Part shown: positions 44,744 to 54,463 of the stretch, piece after piece | Layout: the number at the start of each line of letters is the position of its first letter | Numbering within the stretch: position 1 is the first letter of the stretch | Assembly: GCF_001936615.1 (NCBI RefSeq) | Contig: NZ_MLBF01000007.1 | Span: 1 to 64,000, forward strand | DNA length: 64,000 nt | DNA from: Desulfosporosinus metallidurans | GTDB lineage: Bacteria > Bacillota > Desulfitobacteriia > Desulfitobacteriales > Desulfitobacteriaceae | Reading direction: 5' to 3' | The notes under the pieces: generated by a model | Seen by the model: only the letters and a program-made list of their open reading frames with translations | The model's database searches: none | What the model was told of the DNA's origin: nothing | Made by a program: the position numbers and the translations under genes

Positions 44744-45952
44744 TTAACGGAAATTACCTAAATAGCTATGTCCAAGTCCATCCAAAGTAATTGCATCTCT
44801 GGGACAAAGTGAGGGACATAAGCCGCACCCATCACATTTAGTGCGATCAATCTGCGCCTTTTTGTCCTCCATGGTGATTGCACCATAGAAACACCAGTTT
44901 ACACAGAGTTTACAACCGTTACACTTATCCGGATTTACTTCTGAAAGGAATCGACTCTCTCGATCCACTAAATCCCACGTTTTTAGCTGATTCAAGGTAA
45001 TTCCCCGCATCTCCGCAATGCTGTTGTACCCCTTAGCTCCCATGAAATCTTCTAACCCTTTAATAAAGTCCTGGATAACGCCGAACTGTTTGCTGCCATA
45101 CATAATCGCCGTGCAAGTCTGAACGGTCGATGCCCCCACCATAATTGATTTAACAACATCTTCCCACGTCCAAATTCCATTGGTAGCGGAGATTGGAATG
45201 TCCAGAGACTTCGCAACCTTCGCAACCCACTTCAACATAATCGGGCGCATCCAAGGACCACCTACTCCCGCGAACGTAGAATGTAAGAGTGGCCGACCCG
45301 TTTCAATGTTAATGTCCAGAGCTGGGAACCTATTATGGACGGTAACACCGCTAGCCCCTTCTGCGGCAACCCTTTTCGCGACATAAACTGGATCCACAGC
45401 CTCTGCTGTCAGTTTAATAATTACCGGAATTTTGACCGCCTCGACAACGATCTTAGTAACTTGAGCTGCCGCCTCTGGATCACTGCCTAATTCTTGTCCA
45501 CTCTTATAACCTAAATCTCGCGGGTGTGGACAGCCAAAGTTACACTCAATCATATCCGCTCCGGATTCTTCCACCATCTTGGCAAGTTTGCCCCAATTCT
45601 CTAAAGTATCGCCGGAAATACTGCCTATAAAAACGGTATTATTCTCTGCACAATATTTTTTTGTCTCTACCATCTCTGGCATCCATTCTTCAGGAGTATA
45701 CGTCGCTAAGAACTCAGCGGAATAATTTGAAAATGCGTGTGGCCAACCTTTCTTGTGCAAGACTGTAAACCTAGGTGAAACGTAACGATGCAAAGCTTTT
45801 TCATAAGTCACTGTTTTAGAAATAAGCCCCCCAGCTCCAGCATCGACACATTTCTTCATGTAATTGGCATCCTTGGTGGGAGTTGCCGAAGCAACAATAA
45901 TTGGATTCTTAAACTTCTTACCCCATACCTCTACGCTCAAATCAGGTTTCAT
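44744..45952 (-). CDS. PreA-like ferredoxin-dependent dihydropyrimidine dehydrogenase-type reductase
   Basis: About 402 residues from the ATG at 45950-45952. The first 320 residues are a dihydroorotate dehydrogenase-type FMN barrel (NPIIVASATPTKDANYMKKCVDAGAGGLISKTVT, CNFGCPHPRDLG, VIIKLTAEAVDPVYVAKRVAAEGASGVTVHNR). The end has two 4Fe-4S motifs (CNGCKLCVNWCFYGA, CDGCGLCPSLCPRDA). This is the architecture of PreA, the pyrimidine-reducing subunit of bacterial DPD, but no PreT (NADPH-oxidising partner) is next to it, so reduced ferredoxin from Kor may be the donor. First gene after the sigma-54 promoter at 46007-46022. Confidence 0.87.
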   Translation of the reverse strand: MKPDLSVEVWGKKFKNPIIVASATPTKDANYMKKCVDAGAGGLISKTVTYEKALHRYVSPRFTVLHKKGWPHAFSNYSAEFLATYTPEEWMPEMVETKKYCAENNTVFIGSISGDTLENWGKLAKMVEESGADMIECNFGCPHPRDLGYKSGQELGSDPEAAAQVTKIVVEAVKIPVIIKLTAEAVDPVYVAKRVAAEGASGVTVHNRFPALDINIETGRPLLHSTFAGVGGPWMRPIMLKWVAKVAKSLDIPISATNGIWTWEDVVKSIMVGASTVQTCTAIMYGSKQFGVIQDFIKGLEDFMGAKGYNSIAEMRGITLNQLKTWDLVDRESRFLSEVNPDKCNGCKLCVNWCFYGAITMEDKKAQIDRTKCDGCGLCPSLCPRDAITLDGLGHSYLGNFR

Positions 45953-46006
45953 GTTGATCAATCCTCTCTTTTCGTTATCAATTGTGGATGGTACAATATC
46001 ATGAAT

Positions 46007-46022
46007 TGCAAATATCGTACCA
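46007..46022 (-). promoter_or_regulatory. Sigma-54 promoter of the preA operon
   Basis: On the minus strand TGGTAC-GATAT-TTGCA matches TGGCAC-N5-TTGCW with GG and GC at the right spacing. Predicted transcription starts about 12 bases further on, about 45 bases before the preA-like ATG. An inverted repeat for an activator lies about 75 bases upstream, and a sigma-54 activator gene is close by (46693-48519). Confidence 0.78.
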
Positions 46023-46087
46023 ACTACTTAGGAACTTAATTAGCTTGATAATCAGCATATTTTGCCTTATCTCGCAATTATCATTAT

Positions 46088-46104
46088 CATTTTTGATAAA
46101 AATG
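46088..46104. promoter_or_regulatory. Predicted activator (UAS) site upstream of the preA operon
   Basis: CATTTTTGATAAAAATG, a perfect 7-3-7 inverted repeat centred about 75 bp upstream of the sigma-54 -24 element. The 22 bases from 46084 to 46105 match 60417-60438 upstream of the liv operon in all but one position, which marks it as a regulator binding site. Confidence 0.7.
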
Positions 46105-46152
46105 GTTCTTTTTTCTTATTATTAGGAATAGTCAAATATCCCTGCTCTATGT

Positions 46153-46187
46153 AAAAAAAAAACTGTTTGCAATAATTGCTAACAGTT
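46153..46187 (-). terminator. Rho-independent terminator after the cupin gene
   Basis: Stem AACTGTT-t-GCAAT (46161-46173) pairs with ATTGC-t-AACAGTT (46175-46187). Read on the minus strand it is followed by a ten-base T tract (46153-46162). It separates the regulator-cupin unit from the preA operon. Confidence 0.88.
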
Positions 46188-46219
46188 ACAGGTTTCTTGA
46201 TAACGTTTCATTCTTTAAG

Positions 46220-46564
46220 TTACTTCACGTAAGTGCGAATCTCTAAGGTCATGCAGCCACTAGGTATATTATACGGACCATGAGTCATCTGAGGAGGACG
46301 GCACGCATACATACCTTCAATATATGTCTCTTTCTTTTTAAGATCTGTTAAACTACCTTTCAAAATGTAAACTTCTTCCCAAAAATCATGAATCAGGGTT
46401 TCATTTGTTGTGATCCCTGGAGGAAATTTTAAAAGTCTTGTATAGGAGCCAGTCTCAGGATCAAGGCTTAATATTTTCTCAATAATCCCATCCAACGCTC
46501 CCTCGACCTGACGCCAACCAATATTAAGATCATGATCAAAAAATTCTAACTCTGGTTTACCCAT
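46220..46564 (-). CDS. Cupin-domain protein (ChrR-like)
   Basis: A 114-residue single-domain cupin: SYTRLLKFPPGITTNETLIHDFWEEVYILKGSLTDLKKKETYIEGMYACRPPQMTHGPYNIPSGCMTLEIRTY. The metal-binding set of ordinary cupins is present in altered form (H of IHDFWEEVYIL, E, and H of MTHGPY). Such proteins often act as metal-dependent lyases or dioxygenase-like enzymes, or as sensors. It is the gene after the sigma-54 activator, separated by about 130 bases, with its own terminator. Function unknown. Confidence 0.75.
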   Translation of the reverse strand: MGKPELEFFDHDLNIGWRQVEGALDGIIEKILSLDPETGSYTRLLKFPPGITTNETLIHDFWEEVYILKGSLTDLKKKETYIEGMYACRPPQMTHGPYNIPSGCMTLEIRTYVK

Positions 46565-46692
46565 TTTTTATCATCCTCCCCAATTTATTCAGCTTCGGTG
46601 CTGTTTAAATTGGTAGCATGCAAATATTATGCCATATGTCAAAATAGAAAAATTTACTAAACTATTAATATTCCTAATTGATAATTCTTATT

Positions 46693-48519
46693 TCAGTAAC
46701 TAATTTCCTTTAATTTCCGGTATAAAGTCGAAATACTTATTCCTAGATACTTTGCAGCCATTTCTTTCCCGATGGTTGTATTATCAAAACGTTCTAGAGC
46801 CTCTTTTATTATTTCTTTTTCTAAGTTCTTCAGTTTTATCTTAGTTTGTTTATCAGACTCTTTGGTAATTATTTGTTTCGTCATTACATCTTCCACTTCG
46901 TTCTTCACATTTGCCATGGCAAGAATTTTCTGCGGAAGATGTTCTAACATAATTTCCTGACCGATTTCGCTCATATTAATTGCATATTCAATAGTGTTTT
47001 GGAGTTCTCGTACATTACCAGGCCAACTGTAATTTAATAAAGTTGCCATTGTCGCAGTATCAAGTTGTTGTATTGGACGGTCCATTATTGAACCATATTT
47101 TTCTAAAAAATAACTTATAAATAGCGGAATATCTTGTTTTCGTTCTTTCAAAGAAGGAATGAAAATCGGGATGACGCTGAGTCGATAATACAGATCACCA
47201 CGAAACTCGCTTCTTTCTACCATCTCTTCTAGATTTCGATTAGTTGCCGCAATAATCCGTACATTTGTCGTTATGGACTCAATCCCTCCGACACGTTCGA
47301 TCGAATGATTTTCTAAAACCCGTAAGAGCTTGCTTTGTACGTGCAAGGGCATATCCCCAAGCTCGTCTAAAAATAAGGTTCCACCATCAGCCAACTCGAA
47401 TTTTCCTGGCTTTCCTCCCCGCTTTGCCCCGGTAAATGCCCCTTCTTCATACCCGAATAGTTCACTTTCTATTAATGTTTCTGGGATGGCACTACAGTTT
47501 ATGGCAATGAACGGTTCCTTACGGCGATAACTTGCTCCGTGAACAGCATGGGCAAATAGTTCTTTCCCAGTTCCACTTTCTCCTCTTATTAAAATTGTTG
47601 AATCAGTTAAGGCAGCCTTTTGCAGTTTATTCTTAACACGAACAATTTCCTCACTCTGTCCAACTATGTCTTTAAACTCGTATTTACTATAAGTACCCAC
47701 GAGTTTAGCTGCATACGAATGCACCTCTTTAAGGCTTCGCATCGAAATTGTTGCGCCTTTTATCTCCAGTCCCTCTTCAGCAAGTATAGGCATGACAGTG
47801 GCCAAAAAAGACTTTTTCTTGTGCTTAGTATCTTTCTGATAAGTAATTTCGATTTCAATTTTATTTCTTTTTGCGAGCTCATCTAAGGTTAAAGAAAAGT
47901 CATGGAATACTTTGGTGATGTGTCTGTTTAGAATTTCTTCAGGAGTAATACCTAAAAGTTCAAGGGCAGACCGATTCAAGTGGATTATTTTACTCATTTC
48001 GTCAGTCACAATAATTCCTTCATGAACGGTATTGACCACGTTATCGTAACGCTTAAGTATTGTGTTTAGTTGATCTTGAACTCGTCGTTCATTAATCACA
48101 CTGCCAATCATTTGACACGCTTTGTCTAAAAACTTCATCATACCCTCTTCGTCGGTTAATAGACGTTTTTTCTGTTTTTCATCGGTTGCCACTAGACAAA
48201 AGCTACCTAAAACGTCACTCTCGATCTTTATCGGATATGCTACTACGGCTAAATGAAGACAAGTGCCATATCGATAACAATGTCTACATTCTTCCGAGCG
48301 CCCGGAGTCCCGTGTAATAATTGGATGTCCAGATACCAAAATTGACCCAGTCAAGCTGTTCTCGTTATAAATGGTTCCAATTTCCGCTTTCGTAACACCT
48401 GAACCAGCCAAGATTGTTCTTTCTGGATCGAATACCATAACATCTATACTTAATGCTACAGCAATCGCTTCTACGACTTGTTGAACAAATTCTTTTACAG
48501 AGGCTAATTCTGGCGTCAA
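46693..48519 (-). CDS. Sigma-54-dependent transcriptional activator with PAS domain
   Basis: A 608-residue enhancer-binding protein. The N-terminal ~150 residues form a GAF/PocR-like sensor with a cysteine cluster (ECRHCYRYGTC) that could bind a metal or respond to redox. A PAS domain follows (VVNTVHEGIIVTDEMSKIIHLNRSALELLGITPEEIL). The AAA+ core has RGESGTGKELFA, the sigma-54 contact GAFTGA and LFLDELGDM; the C-terminal Fis-type helix-turn-helix is NTTIGKEMAAKYLGISISTLYRKLKEI. It should activate the two sigma-54 promoters found here (46007-46022, 60336-60351). The ligand is likely the compound degraded by this cluster. ATG follows TAAGGAGGAGATATC. Confidence 0.93.
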   Translation of the reverse strand: MTPELASVKEFVQQVVEAIAVALSIDVMVFDPERTILAGSGVTKAEIGTIYNENSLTGSILVSGHPIITRDSGRSEECRHCYRYGTCLHLAVVAYPIKIESDVLGSFCLVATDEKQKKRLLTDEEGMMKFLDKACQMIGSVINERRVQDQLNTILKRYDNVVNTVHEGIIVTDEMSKIIHLNRSALELLGITPEEILNRHITKVFHDFSLTLDELAKRNKIEIEITYQKDTKHKKKSFLATVMPILAEEGLEIKGATISMRSLKEVHSYAAKLVGTYSKYEFKDIVGQSEEIVRVKNKLQKAALTDSTILIRGESGTGKELFAHAVHGASYRRKEPFIAINCSAIPETLIESELFGYEEGAFTGAKRGGKPGKFELADGGTLFLDELGDMPLHVQSKLLRVLENHSIERVGGIESITTNVRIIAATNRNLEEMVERSEFRGDLYYRLSVIPIFIPSLKERKQDIPLFISYFLEKYGSIMDRPIQQLDTATMATLLNYSWPGNVRELQNTIEYAINMSEIGQEIMLEHLPQKILAMANVKNEVEDVMTKQIITKESDKQTKIKLKNLEKEIIKEALERFDNTTIGKEMAAKYLGISISTLYRKLKEISY

Positions 48520-48792
48520 TGATATCTCCTCCTTAAAGGTGAAAATATTATTTATTCACTATTATTCAAAGTTTGGCGATCCGGAATTCCTTGGTATACA
48601 CATGACGTGTGCTATGGTCTTTACCTAAGACTTTAGGGAATACCACAATTATACATTAACTTGCTACTAAATCAACACTTATAGCCCATGATGCCTAATA
48701 ATTTAAAACTATGTTTTAACTGCAAACTACATTTAACGATATGGAGGAGAGACAATCCCTTCTTCTTTCCCTTTCCATTCGTATCGGATATA
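48520..48792. other. Spacer upstream of the sigma-54 activator gene
   Basis: About 270 bases without a gene. It should hold the promoter of the regulator; I could not place one with confidence. A short imperfect inverted repeat (ACAC-ATGAC-GTGT) lies near 48598-48610. Confidence 0.35.
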
Positions 48793-48794
48793 AA

Positions 48795-48830
48795 AAAGGG
48801 ATAACTCAAAATTACTTGAATTACCCCTTT
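48795..48830 (-). terminator. Rho-independent terminator after the hydroxylase pseudogene
   Basis: On the minus strand GGGGTAATTCAA pairs with TTGAGTTATCCC and is followed by TTTTTT. It lies about 50 bases beyond the last codon of the broken hydroxylase gene, and still marks the end of that former operon. Confidence 0.85.
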
Positions 48831-48879
48831 GAAGATGATCATAATACCTTAGTTGAGATTAAACTTCACGACATTCGTA

Positions 48880-50310
48880 TTAAGCTTGGGGAGGAGTAGC
48901 AGAAAGAACTATTTTAACTTTATCCGAAGTCACTGGTAAATCGAAAAATCTATACCCGATTGCGTTAGATATTGCATTTTAATTGCTGATGTTGTCGGTA
49001 TTAAGGAGCATTTGCCTGCACCAGCGGCTCCGAAAGGTCCATGTTCATGTTTAACCTCTAAATGAATTGCTTTTATCTCCGGAACATCACTTAACTGCGG
49101 AATATGATAATTTTCGAAGTTTTCACTCTTATTTGTAATATATTTCTCCTTTAAAGCCATTCCTAGGCCCATCATCACCCCGCCTTCCAATTGTCCTTCA
49201 ACACTTTGGGGATTGATAGCGATTCCCACGTCATGAGCTACGACAATCCGATCCACTTTTACCTCCCCGATTTCCACATTAACCTCTACTTCAGCCATTT
49301 GAGTTCCAAATGTATAGGTTTCATAACCGACACCTTGCCCATTTTTATCCAAGGGTGTTAACACTTGCTGAGTAATTTCCGTATGCGCGCGGTATCCCTC
49401 GTGCGTAAACTTCTGCCTAACCAGCAGAAGTTTTCTGATCAAGTGCCGAACTGACAAAACCATTTTCCATAACTAACTCGTCAGTTGGTAGATTTAATAT
49501 TTCCGATGCGCATTGCAGCAAACCAGATTTCATTCTTTCTGCTGCCATTAATACTGCATTTCCTGTATTGTAGGTTTGTCTACTGGCACAGGTAAAGCCA
49601 CCATCTGGAGAATCGAAAATGTCTTTAGAACTTACTTCAACCATCTGAAAGGGTAGATTCAAAGCTTTTGCAACAAGTTGTGCCATTACAGTATCTAAAC
49701 CCTGTCCTATATCCGCGGCGGTAGTTACTAATCGGACTTTTCCCATCGGAAGCAATTCTAAGAAACTTCAGATTGATCCGCTAGGCCTGTCTTCCCTGGT
49801 CCAAACCACATTGAAGCCACCCCAACACCCTTTTTAACTATGTCGTTCTTCCCGTGTTTTGCTATTTCTTCGTTCGCCCGCTGATATTCTGTTTTTAGCG
49901 AAGGTAGAGTGTCAAGATATGCTAATTGATTCTCCAATTCTTGACCTGTAGCAGTATAATTATTTGCACAATAACCATTGATACGACGTATTTCTACAGG
50001 ATCGATTCCCAGCATTTTCGCTGCGATATCCATTTGACTTTCAAATTGCATAAGCGATTTGCGGAACACCAAATCCCCTCATTGCTCCACTCGGAGGATT
50101 ATTTGTATAAACTGCTTGGCCAAAAACTTTTACATGAGGAATCCGGTATGGGCCTGTTGAATGTACGACCGCACGAATAACTACTCCTGGTCCGAAGGAT
50201 AAGTAAGCTCCGGTGTCAGCCAAAAACTTAACGTCGATAGCTGTAAGAAAACCCTCTTTCGATACCCCAAGGCGATGTTTTATATGGAAAGGATGTCTTT
50301 TCTTACGAAA
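48880..50310 (-). pseudogene. Remnant of a fourth molybdenum hydroxylase Mo subunit
   Basis: Several frames carry collinear pieces of an XDH-type Mo subunit like the fused one at 35922-38681: RHPFHIKHRLGVSKEGFLT, FGPGVVIRAVVHSTGPYRIPHVKVFGQAV, GAMRGFGVPQ, SMWFGPGKTGLADQSEV, TAADIGQGLDTVMAQLV, GGFTCASRQTYNTGN, VNVEIGEVKVDRIVVAHDVG and a 3' end reading DLPVTSDKVKIVLSATPPQA. At least four frame breaks interrupt it. The catalytic region reads GAAGAGKCSL where GxxGxGE is expected, so the active-site glutamate is lysine. The 5' half is missing: the text begins abruptly at KKRHPF, right where IS110 material ends. Confidence 0.88.
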
Positions 50311-51560
50311 ATACCCTCGCTAGGCTTTGAGGCCATCTTCGGGTCTTACAACGCAAACGCGTTTTAGTCGTCTTTTTTTCCCTGCGCTTCATCATGACCT
50401 GGAGTCATCCCTGCCACGAACATAGGTGACCAGGTGTAGGGAATCGTGACATCTCTGTACCAACTTCCGCTATAATTTGTTCAGCGGTTCGTTTTCCAAC
50501 TCCGAGTATGGAATCCAATAACTTCATGTCTTCCGTAAAAGGAGTTATACGTTTCTCGATTTCAGCGTCTAACTCGCTCATTAGTTCATTGATGTAATCG
50601 ATATGAGCCAATTGTTTCTCTATCATGTACAATTGATGTGCTCCGAGTCGTCCCTCTAGCGCAAGTTTCAATTGTTCTTTTTTAACCTTTAGCTTCTTTT
50701 GAGCAAAATCCGCCAAAATTGAAGTGTCTTTCTCTCCCTTGATCATGGTTTCCAGCATGTTTCGCCCAGATACACCCGAAACATTTGAAGCCACAGAGGA
50801 TAGCTTTATGTTACCTCCCTCTAATACCTTTTGGAGACGATTCACTTCCCGCGTTCTTTCTTCAATGATGCTTCGCCGATAGCGGACGATCTCTCTTAAT
50901 TCTCTTTGCTCCCGGTTCGGGATAAAGCTCCCTTGTACCAGACCATGACGCAGTAAACGCGTAATCCACTCGGCATCTTTAACATCCGTTTTTCGTCCAG
51001 GCACTGCTTTTATGTGCTGAGCATTGACTACCATCGGCTGGAGGTCCTCTAGTTCTAAAAGGTTATAGATAGGTTTCCAGTAATCACCCGTACTCTCCAT
51101 CGCGACATGGGAGCAGCGGTTGCTTTTGACCCAGTCCACCAGTTCGATTAGGTTCCGGGTCATTGTTGCAAATGTTCGAATCTCCTTTCCTTTGGGAGTG
51201 ATGATGCAGGCTGTGATACTCTTTTTATGCACATCCAGACCGCAACAACGTTCATGCAAGACTTCCATACCATAACTTCTCCTTAGACTGGTTTTGTTTA
51301 TGGCTGGTGCAACAACCAATACGGGTTATTCTGCCCTGCGTGCTTCCCGAAGGAGCAACAATCTGCGATGCACCAGGTCGATGTGCTCCGTCTGACTAAC
51401 GGGCTCGCGGCACCAAGTCTCTTCTCTTCTCTTCTCAAAGCTTAAACCACAGTCCATTTCCAAAGCGTCGACTTCGGACTCACATTGTATTTCTTCTCCA
51501 TAACATAATCAAGACTAGGTCCTGAACCAATACCCAGCCTGATCCGCCTTTTGATACATG
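50311..51560 (-). mobile_element. IS110-family element, decayed
   Basis: The transposase gene (50405-51268) plus flanking non-coding DNA lies between a broken hydroxylase gene and an intact hydroxylase operon. IS110 elements lack long terminal inverted repeats, so the edges are estimated: the inner edge from where hydroxylase coding text begins (about 50310), the outer edge not visible. The ~250 bases upstream of the transposase are GC-richer and hold a short CTTCT tandem run at about 51418-51437; in IS110 elements the region before the transposase encodes the bridge RNA. Confidence 0.6.
50405..51268 (-). pseudogene. IS110-family transposase, 3' end broken
   Basis: From the ATG at 51266-51268 (AAGGAG upstream) the DEDD RuvC-like domain is well preserved: CGLDVHKKSITACII, AMESTGDYWKPIYNLLE and GRKTDVKDAEWITRLLRHGLV. 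A coiled helical region and the start of the transposase-20 domain (LDSILGVGKRTAEQIIAEVG) follow. The frame ends early at CSWQG; the next frame continues GMTPGHDEAQGKK, where active elements have GMxPxNxESAGK. The conserved serine of the Tnp domain is therefore lost, and the ~60 residues normally after it are absent. It should be inactive. Confidence 0.85.
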
Positions 51561-51693
51561 ATTTAAACACCTTCTAAAGAAACATTATTAATCTATGAAT
51601 ATTTCGAAATCAGGACAAATCAACAATACTAGCAACCCCTGCTGTCAAATTCCATCCTCGCTGATAGAAAGTACCAACTTTCTTGATTCAAGT

Positions 51694-53982
51694 TTATTTT
51701 TCCTTTTCTTTAAGCGCTCTTAAAATTTTTTCTGGCGTTATCGGCAATTCTTTAAAGCGCACACCAATCGCATTGTAAATTGCATTGGCAATTGCCGCTG
51801 GCACCGGATTCAATGCAGGTTCCCCTATTCCCTTAGCACCGAAAGGTCCATTAGGTTCTACTGGTTCTACCCACATACTCTGGACGCGTGGGACATCTTT
51901 AGACCCTGGAATTCGGTAATCTAAAAAGCCCGCATTTAAAATTTGCCCTTCCCTTGTTAACATATCTTCCATTAGAGTCCACCCGAGGCCCATACTTACA
52001 CCGCCTTCAACCTGTCCCGCCAAAAGAGTCGGATTGATAACCCTGCCCACATCGTGAGCAGCCCAATAGTTAACGACATCTACATGCCCTGTCTCCGCAT
52101 CTATTTCTACTTCGGCAATATGGGTTCCGAAAACGTAAGCAGGAGAGATATTTCCGTATTTTGTTTTGGGGTCAGGCGGCACTGTATCGGTTATATAATA
52201 CCCATTACCAATAATTGAGGCGCCCCCGTGTTCAAAAACGTATGTCTTGGCAACTTCTGAAAAAGTCAACCGTTTCTCCGGTTGGTTTCTTAGATATATG
52301 ATGCTTTCCCTAGCAACTAATTCGTCCGAACTGACCCCAAGCATCGCAGCTGCAGCTTGAAATAAATTTTTTTGCGCAGCTTTTGCCCCTGCTATGACGC
52401 CCATCCCTCCGACGGTAGTCCCCCTGGTAGCATAAGACCCTAGGCCAAACGGGGAAATCTGAGTATCAATCGAGGCCACCCTAAGATCAGCTAGTTTGGC
52501 TCCTAGTGCTTCTGCCGCAATTTGGGCAAAAGCTGTATCCTGGCCTTGCCCCATGTCGCACTCCCCATGGTACAAGATAATTTTGCCGTCTTCGCCAATC
52601 CTGACAAGTGAAGCTGAACCGTCGAAGGTTGGGAAAAATCCTCTGTTTCCTGAAACGTGGTTAGTACAAGCTAGACCTATCCCCCTATATTTTCCGGGTT
52701 TAACATCTTCATTGGCCCTATTCTTCATAGCCTCAACTGCTTTGTCAACTGTCTCAACTAACCCGCAAGTGCCAATTTTCCAACCATGAACGTTGACGTA
52801 ATTGCTTGGGATGACGTTTAGTTTCCTGATTCCTTCTGGTGTAATTCCCAATTTTTCGGCGGCCATGTCCATTACCGACTCCAAGACAAAAATAGATTGA
52901 GAGTTACCGAAGCCACGGAAACAACCGGTCGGAATAGTGTTAGTGTAAACCGCAAAACCGTCTGCCTTGACATTTTCAAAATTATACAACGAGTCAATCC
53001 GAATACAAGCTGTAGACATAATCGCAGGGCCGTAAACTGTCCTGGCACCATTACCAGCGATAATCCGCATATGTTTTGCAGTTATCTTTCCATCCTTCTT
53101 GAACCCCATTTTGATCCAATATCGCATAGGTACTCTAGGGTTTCCAGCAATAAAGTCTTCATAACGGGTATTGACTATTTTAACCGGATGCTTGGTTTTT
53201 TCAGCAAGGATAGCACAAGCTAAGTGGAGGTTCGCTTCGAATTTAGCCCCAAAGGCTCCTCCGATAAAGGGTTTGATTACCCGAATATCTTCCGAAGATA
53301 TTCCAAGAGCTTTAGCATAGATCAAGCGTGCTTTATTTGGAACTTGAATCGGTAGCCACATGGTCAACCCTTTTTCCTTTTCCGGTCGAACTATAACCGC
53401 CATCGCTTCCATGTAGGCTTGATAAACCTGACTTGTGGAAAAGGTCTCTTCAATAATTAAATCTGATTCGGCAAAGCCGGTGTCAATGTCTCCTTGTTCG
53501 ATATGGGCTTCGGAAGCAATATTCTTCTGCCAATCCTCATTAATCAAGGGAGCACCAGAATTCATGGCCTCCTCAAGATCAAATACGGAGGGGAGTATTT
53601 CATAGGTAACATCAATTAAATCAAGGGCTGCTTCCGCAGTTTCTTCATCGATAGCTGCAACTGCCGCAACTTCTTCTCCAATAAAGCGCACTTTATCTTT
53701 GGCAAATATGTACCAATCCTCATTGCTAGCCATGGGGCCGAACTTTATTTGTGGGGTATCTGCAAAGGTAACGACTGCCTTGACCCCTTTAAGGGCTTGC
53801 GCTTTACTGGTATCGATCTTCACAATCCGAGCATGAGCATGGGGACTGCGTAGGATCTTACCATACAACATACCTGGTAGCTTAAGATCGGTAACAAACA
53901 TTGCCCTACCCGTAGCCTTCTCCCATGCATCAACTGGGGTGACGGACTTCCCTATATAGCTAAATTCGTTATTTCCGGACAA
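51694..53982 (-). CDS. Xanthine dehydrogenase-family molybdopterin-binding subunit (third hydroxylase)
   Basis: About 762 residues from a TTG at 53980-53982, eight bases after AAGGAGG; the GTG three codons earlier overlaps that site. Mo-pterin and catalytic features are intact: RAMFVTDLKLPGMLYGKILRSPHAHA, IGGAFGAKFE, GCFRGFGNSQ, GECDMGQGQD and GAKGIGEPALNPVP with the catalytic glutamate. It resembles the Mo subunit at 32203-34494, suggesting related substrates and possibly two consecutive hydroxylations in one pathway. Encoded in the liv transcription unit, right behind the importer genes. Confidence 0.93.
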   Translation of the reverse strand: MSGNNEFSYIGKSVTPVDAWEKATGRAMFVTDLKLPGMLYGKILRSPHAHARIVKIDTSKAQALKGVKAVVTFADTPQIKFGPMASNEDWYIFAKDKVRFIGEEVAAVAAIDEETAEAALDLIDVTYEILPSVFDLEEAMNSGAPLINEDWQKNIASEAHIEQGDIDTGFAESDLIIEETFSTSQVYQAYMEAMAVIVRPEKEKGLTMWLPIQVPNKARLIYAKALGISSEDIRVIKPFIGGAFGAKFEANLHLACAILAEKTKHPVKIVNTRYEDFIAGNPRVPMRYWIKMGFKKDGKITAKHMRIIAGNGARTVYGPAIMSTACIRIDSLYNFENVKADGFAVYTNTIPTGCFRGFGNSQSIFVLESVMDMAAEKLGITPEGIRKLNVIPSNYVNVHGWKIGTCGLVETVDKAVEAMKNRANEDVKPGKYRGIGLACTNHVSGNRGFFPTFDGSASLVRIGEDGKIILYHGECDMGQGQDTAFAQIAAEALGAKLADLRVASIDTQISPFGLGSYATRGTTVGGMGVIAGAKAAQKNLFQAAAAMLGVSSDELVARESIIYLRNQPEKRLTFSEVAKTYVFEHGGASIIGNGYYITDTVPPDPKTKYGNISPAYVFGTHIAEVEIDAETGHVDVVNYWAAHDVGRVINPTLLAGQVEGGVSMGLGWTLMEDMLTREGQILNAGFLDYRIPGSKDVPRVQSMWVEPVEPNGPFGAKGIGEPALNPVPAAIANAIYNAIGVRFKELPITPEKILRALKEKEK

Positions 53983-53995
53983 CTTGTTCACCTCC

Positions 53996-54463
53996 TTACT
54001 CTTTTTCCGTTACATCGAGGACCGCATCAACAATTTTCTGATAACCTGTACATCGGCAAAGGTTACCTGAGATAGCATTCCTAATCTCGTCTTCAGAGGG
54101 ATGTTCGTTAACCAGCAGTAGAGCTTTGGCAGTCAAAATCATACCTGGACTGCAATAGCCGCATTGTATAGCCCCTTTTTTCATAAAACTTTCTTGGATA
54201 GGATCTAAAATCCCATCTCTACTCTCTAGCCCCTCAATTGTTAAGATCGATTTTCCATCTGCCTGAGGAGCTAATACTAAACATGAACTCACAGGTTGCC
54301 CGTCCATAATTACAGTACAAGCACCGCATTCACCCTCCCCGCAGCCCTTTTTGGTTCCAGTAATACCGAGTTCCTCCCTAAGTACATCGACTAATTTGCT
54401 TAGGGGGGAAACTAACAATTCATATTTATCTCCGTTTACCGTTAAAGTAATCTGCATTTTCAT
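53996..54463 (-). CDS. Xanthine dehydrogenase-family 2Fe-2S subunit (third hydroxylase)
   Basis: About 155 residues from the ATG at 54461-54463, which overlaps the FAD-subunit stop by four bases. Both clusters are complete: CGEGECGACTVIMDGQPVSSC and CGYCSPGM with CRCTGYQK. The C-terminal region (RNAISGNLCRCTGYQKIVDAVLDV) is standard. It links the Mo and FAD subunits of the same enzyme. Confidence 0.94.
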   Translation of the reverse strand: MKMQITLTVNGDKYELLVSPLSKLVDVLREELGITGTKKGCGEGECGACTVIMDGQPVSSCLVLAPQADGKSILTIEGLESRDGILDPIQESFMKKGAIQCGYCSPGMILTAKALLLVNEHPSEDEIRNAISGNLCRCTGYQKIVDAVLDVTEKE

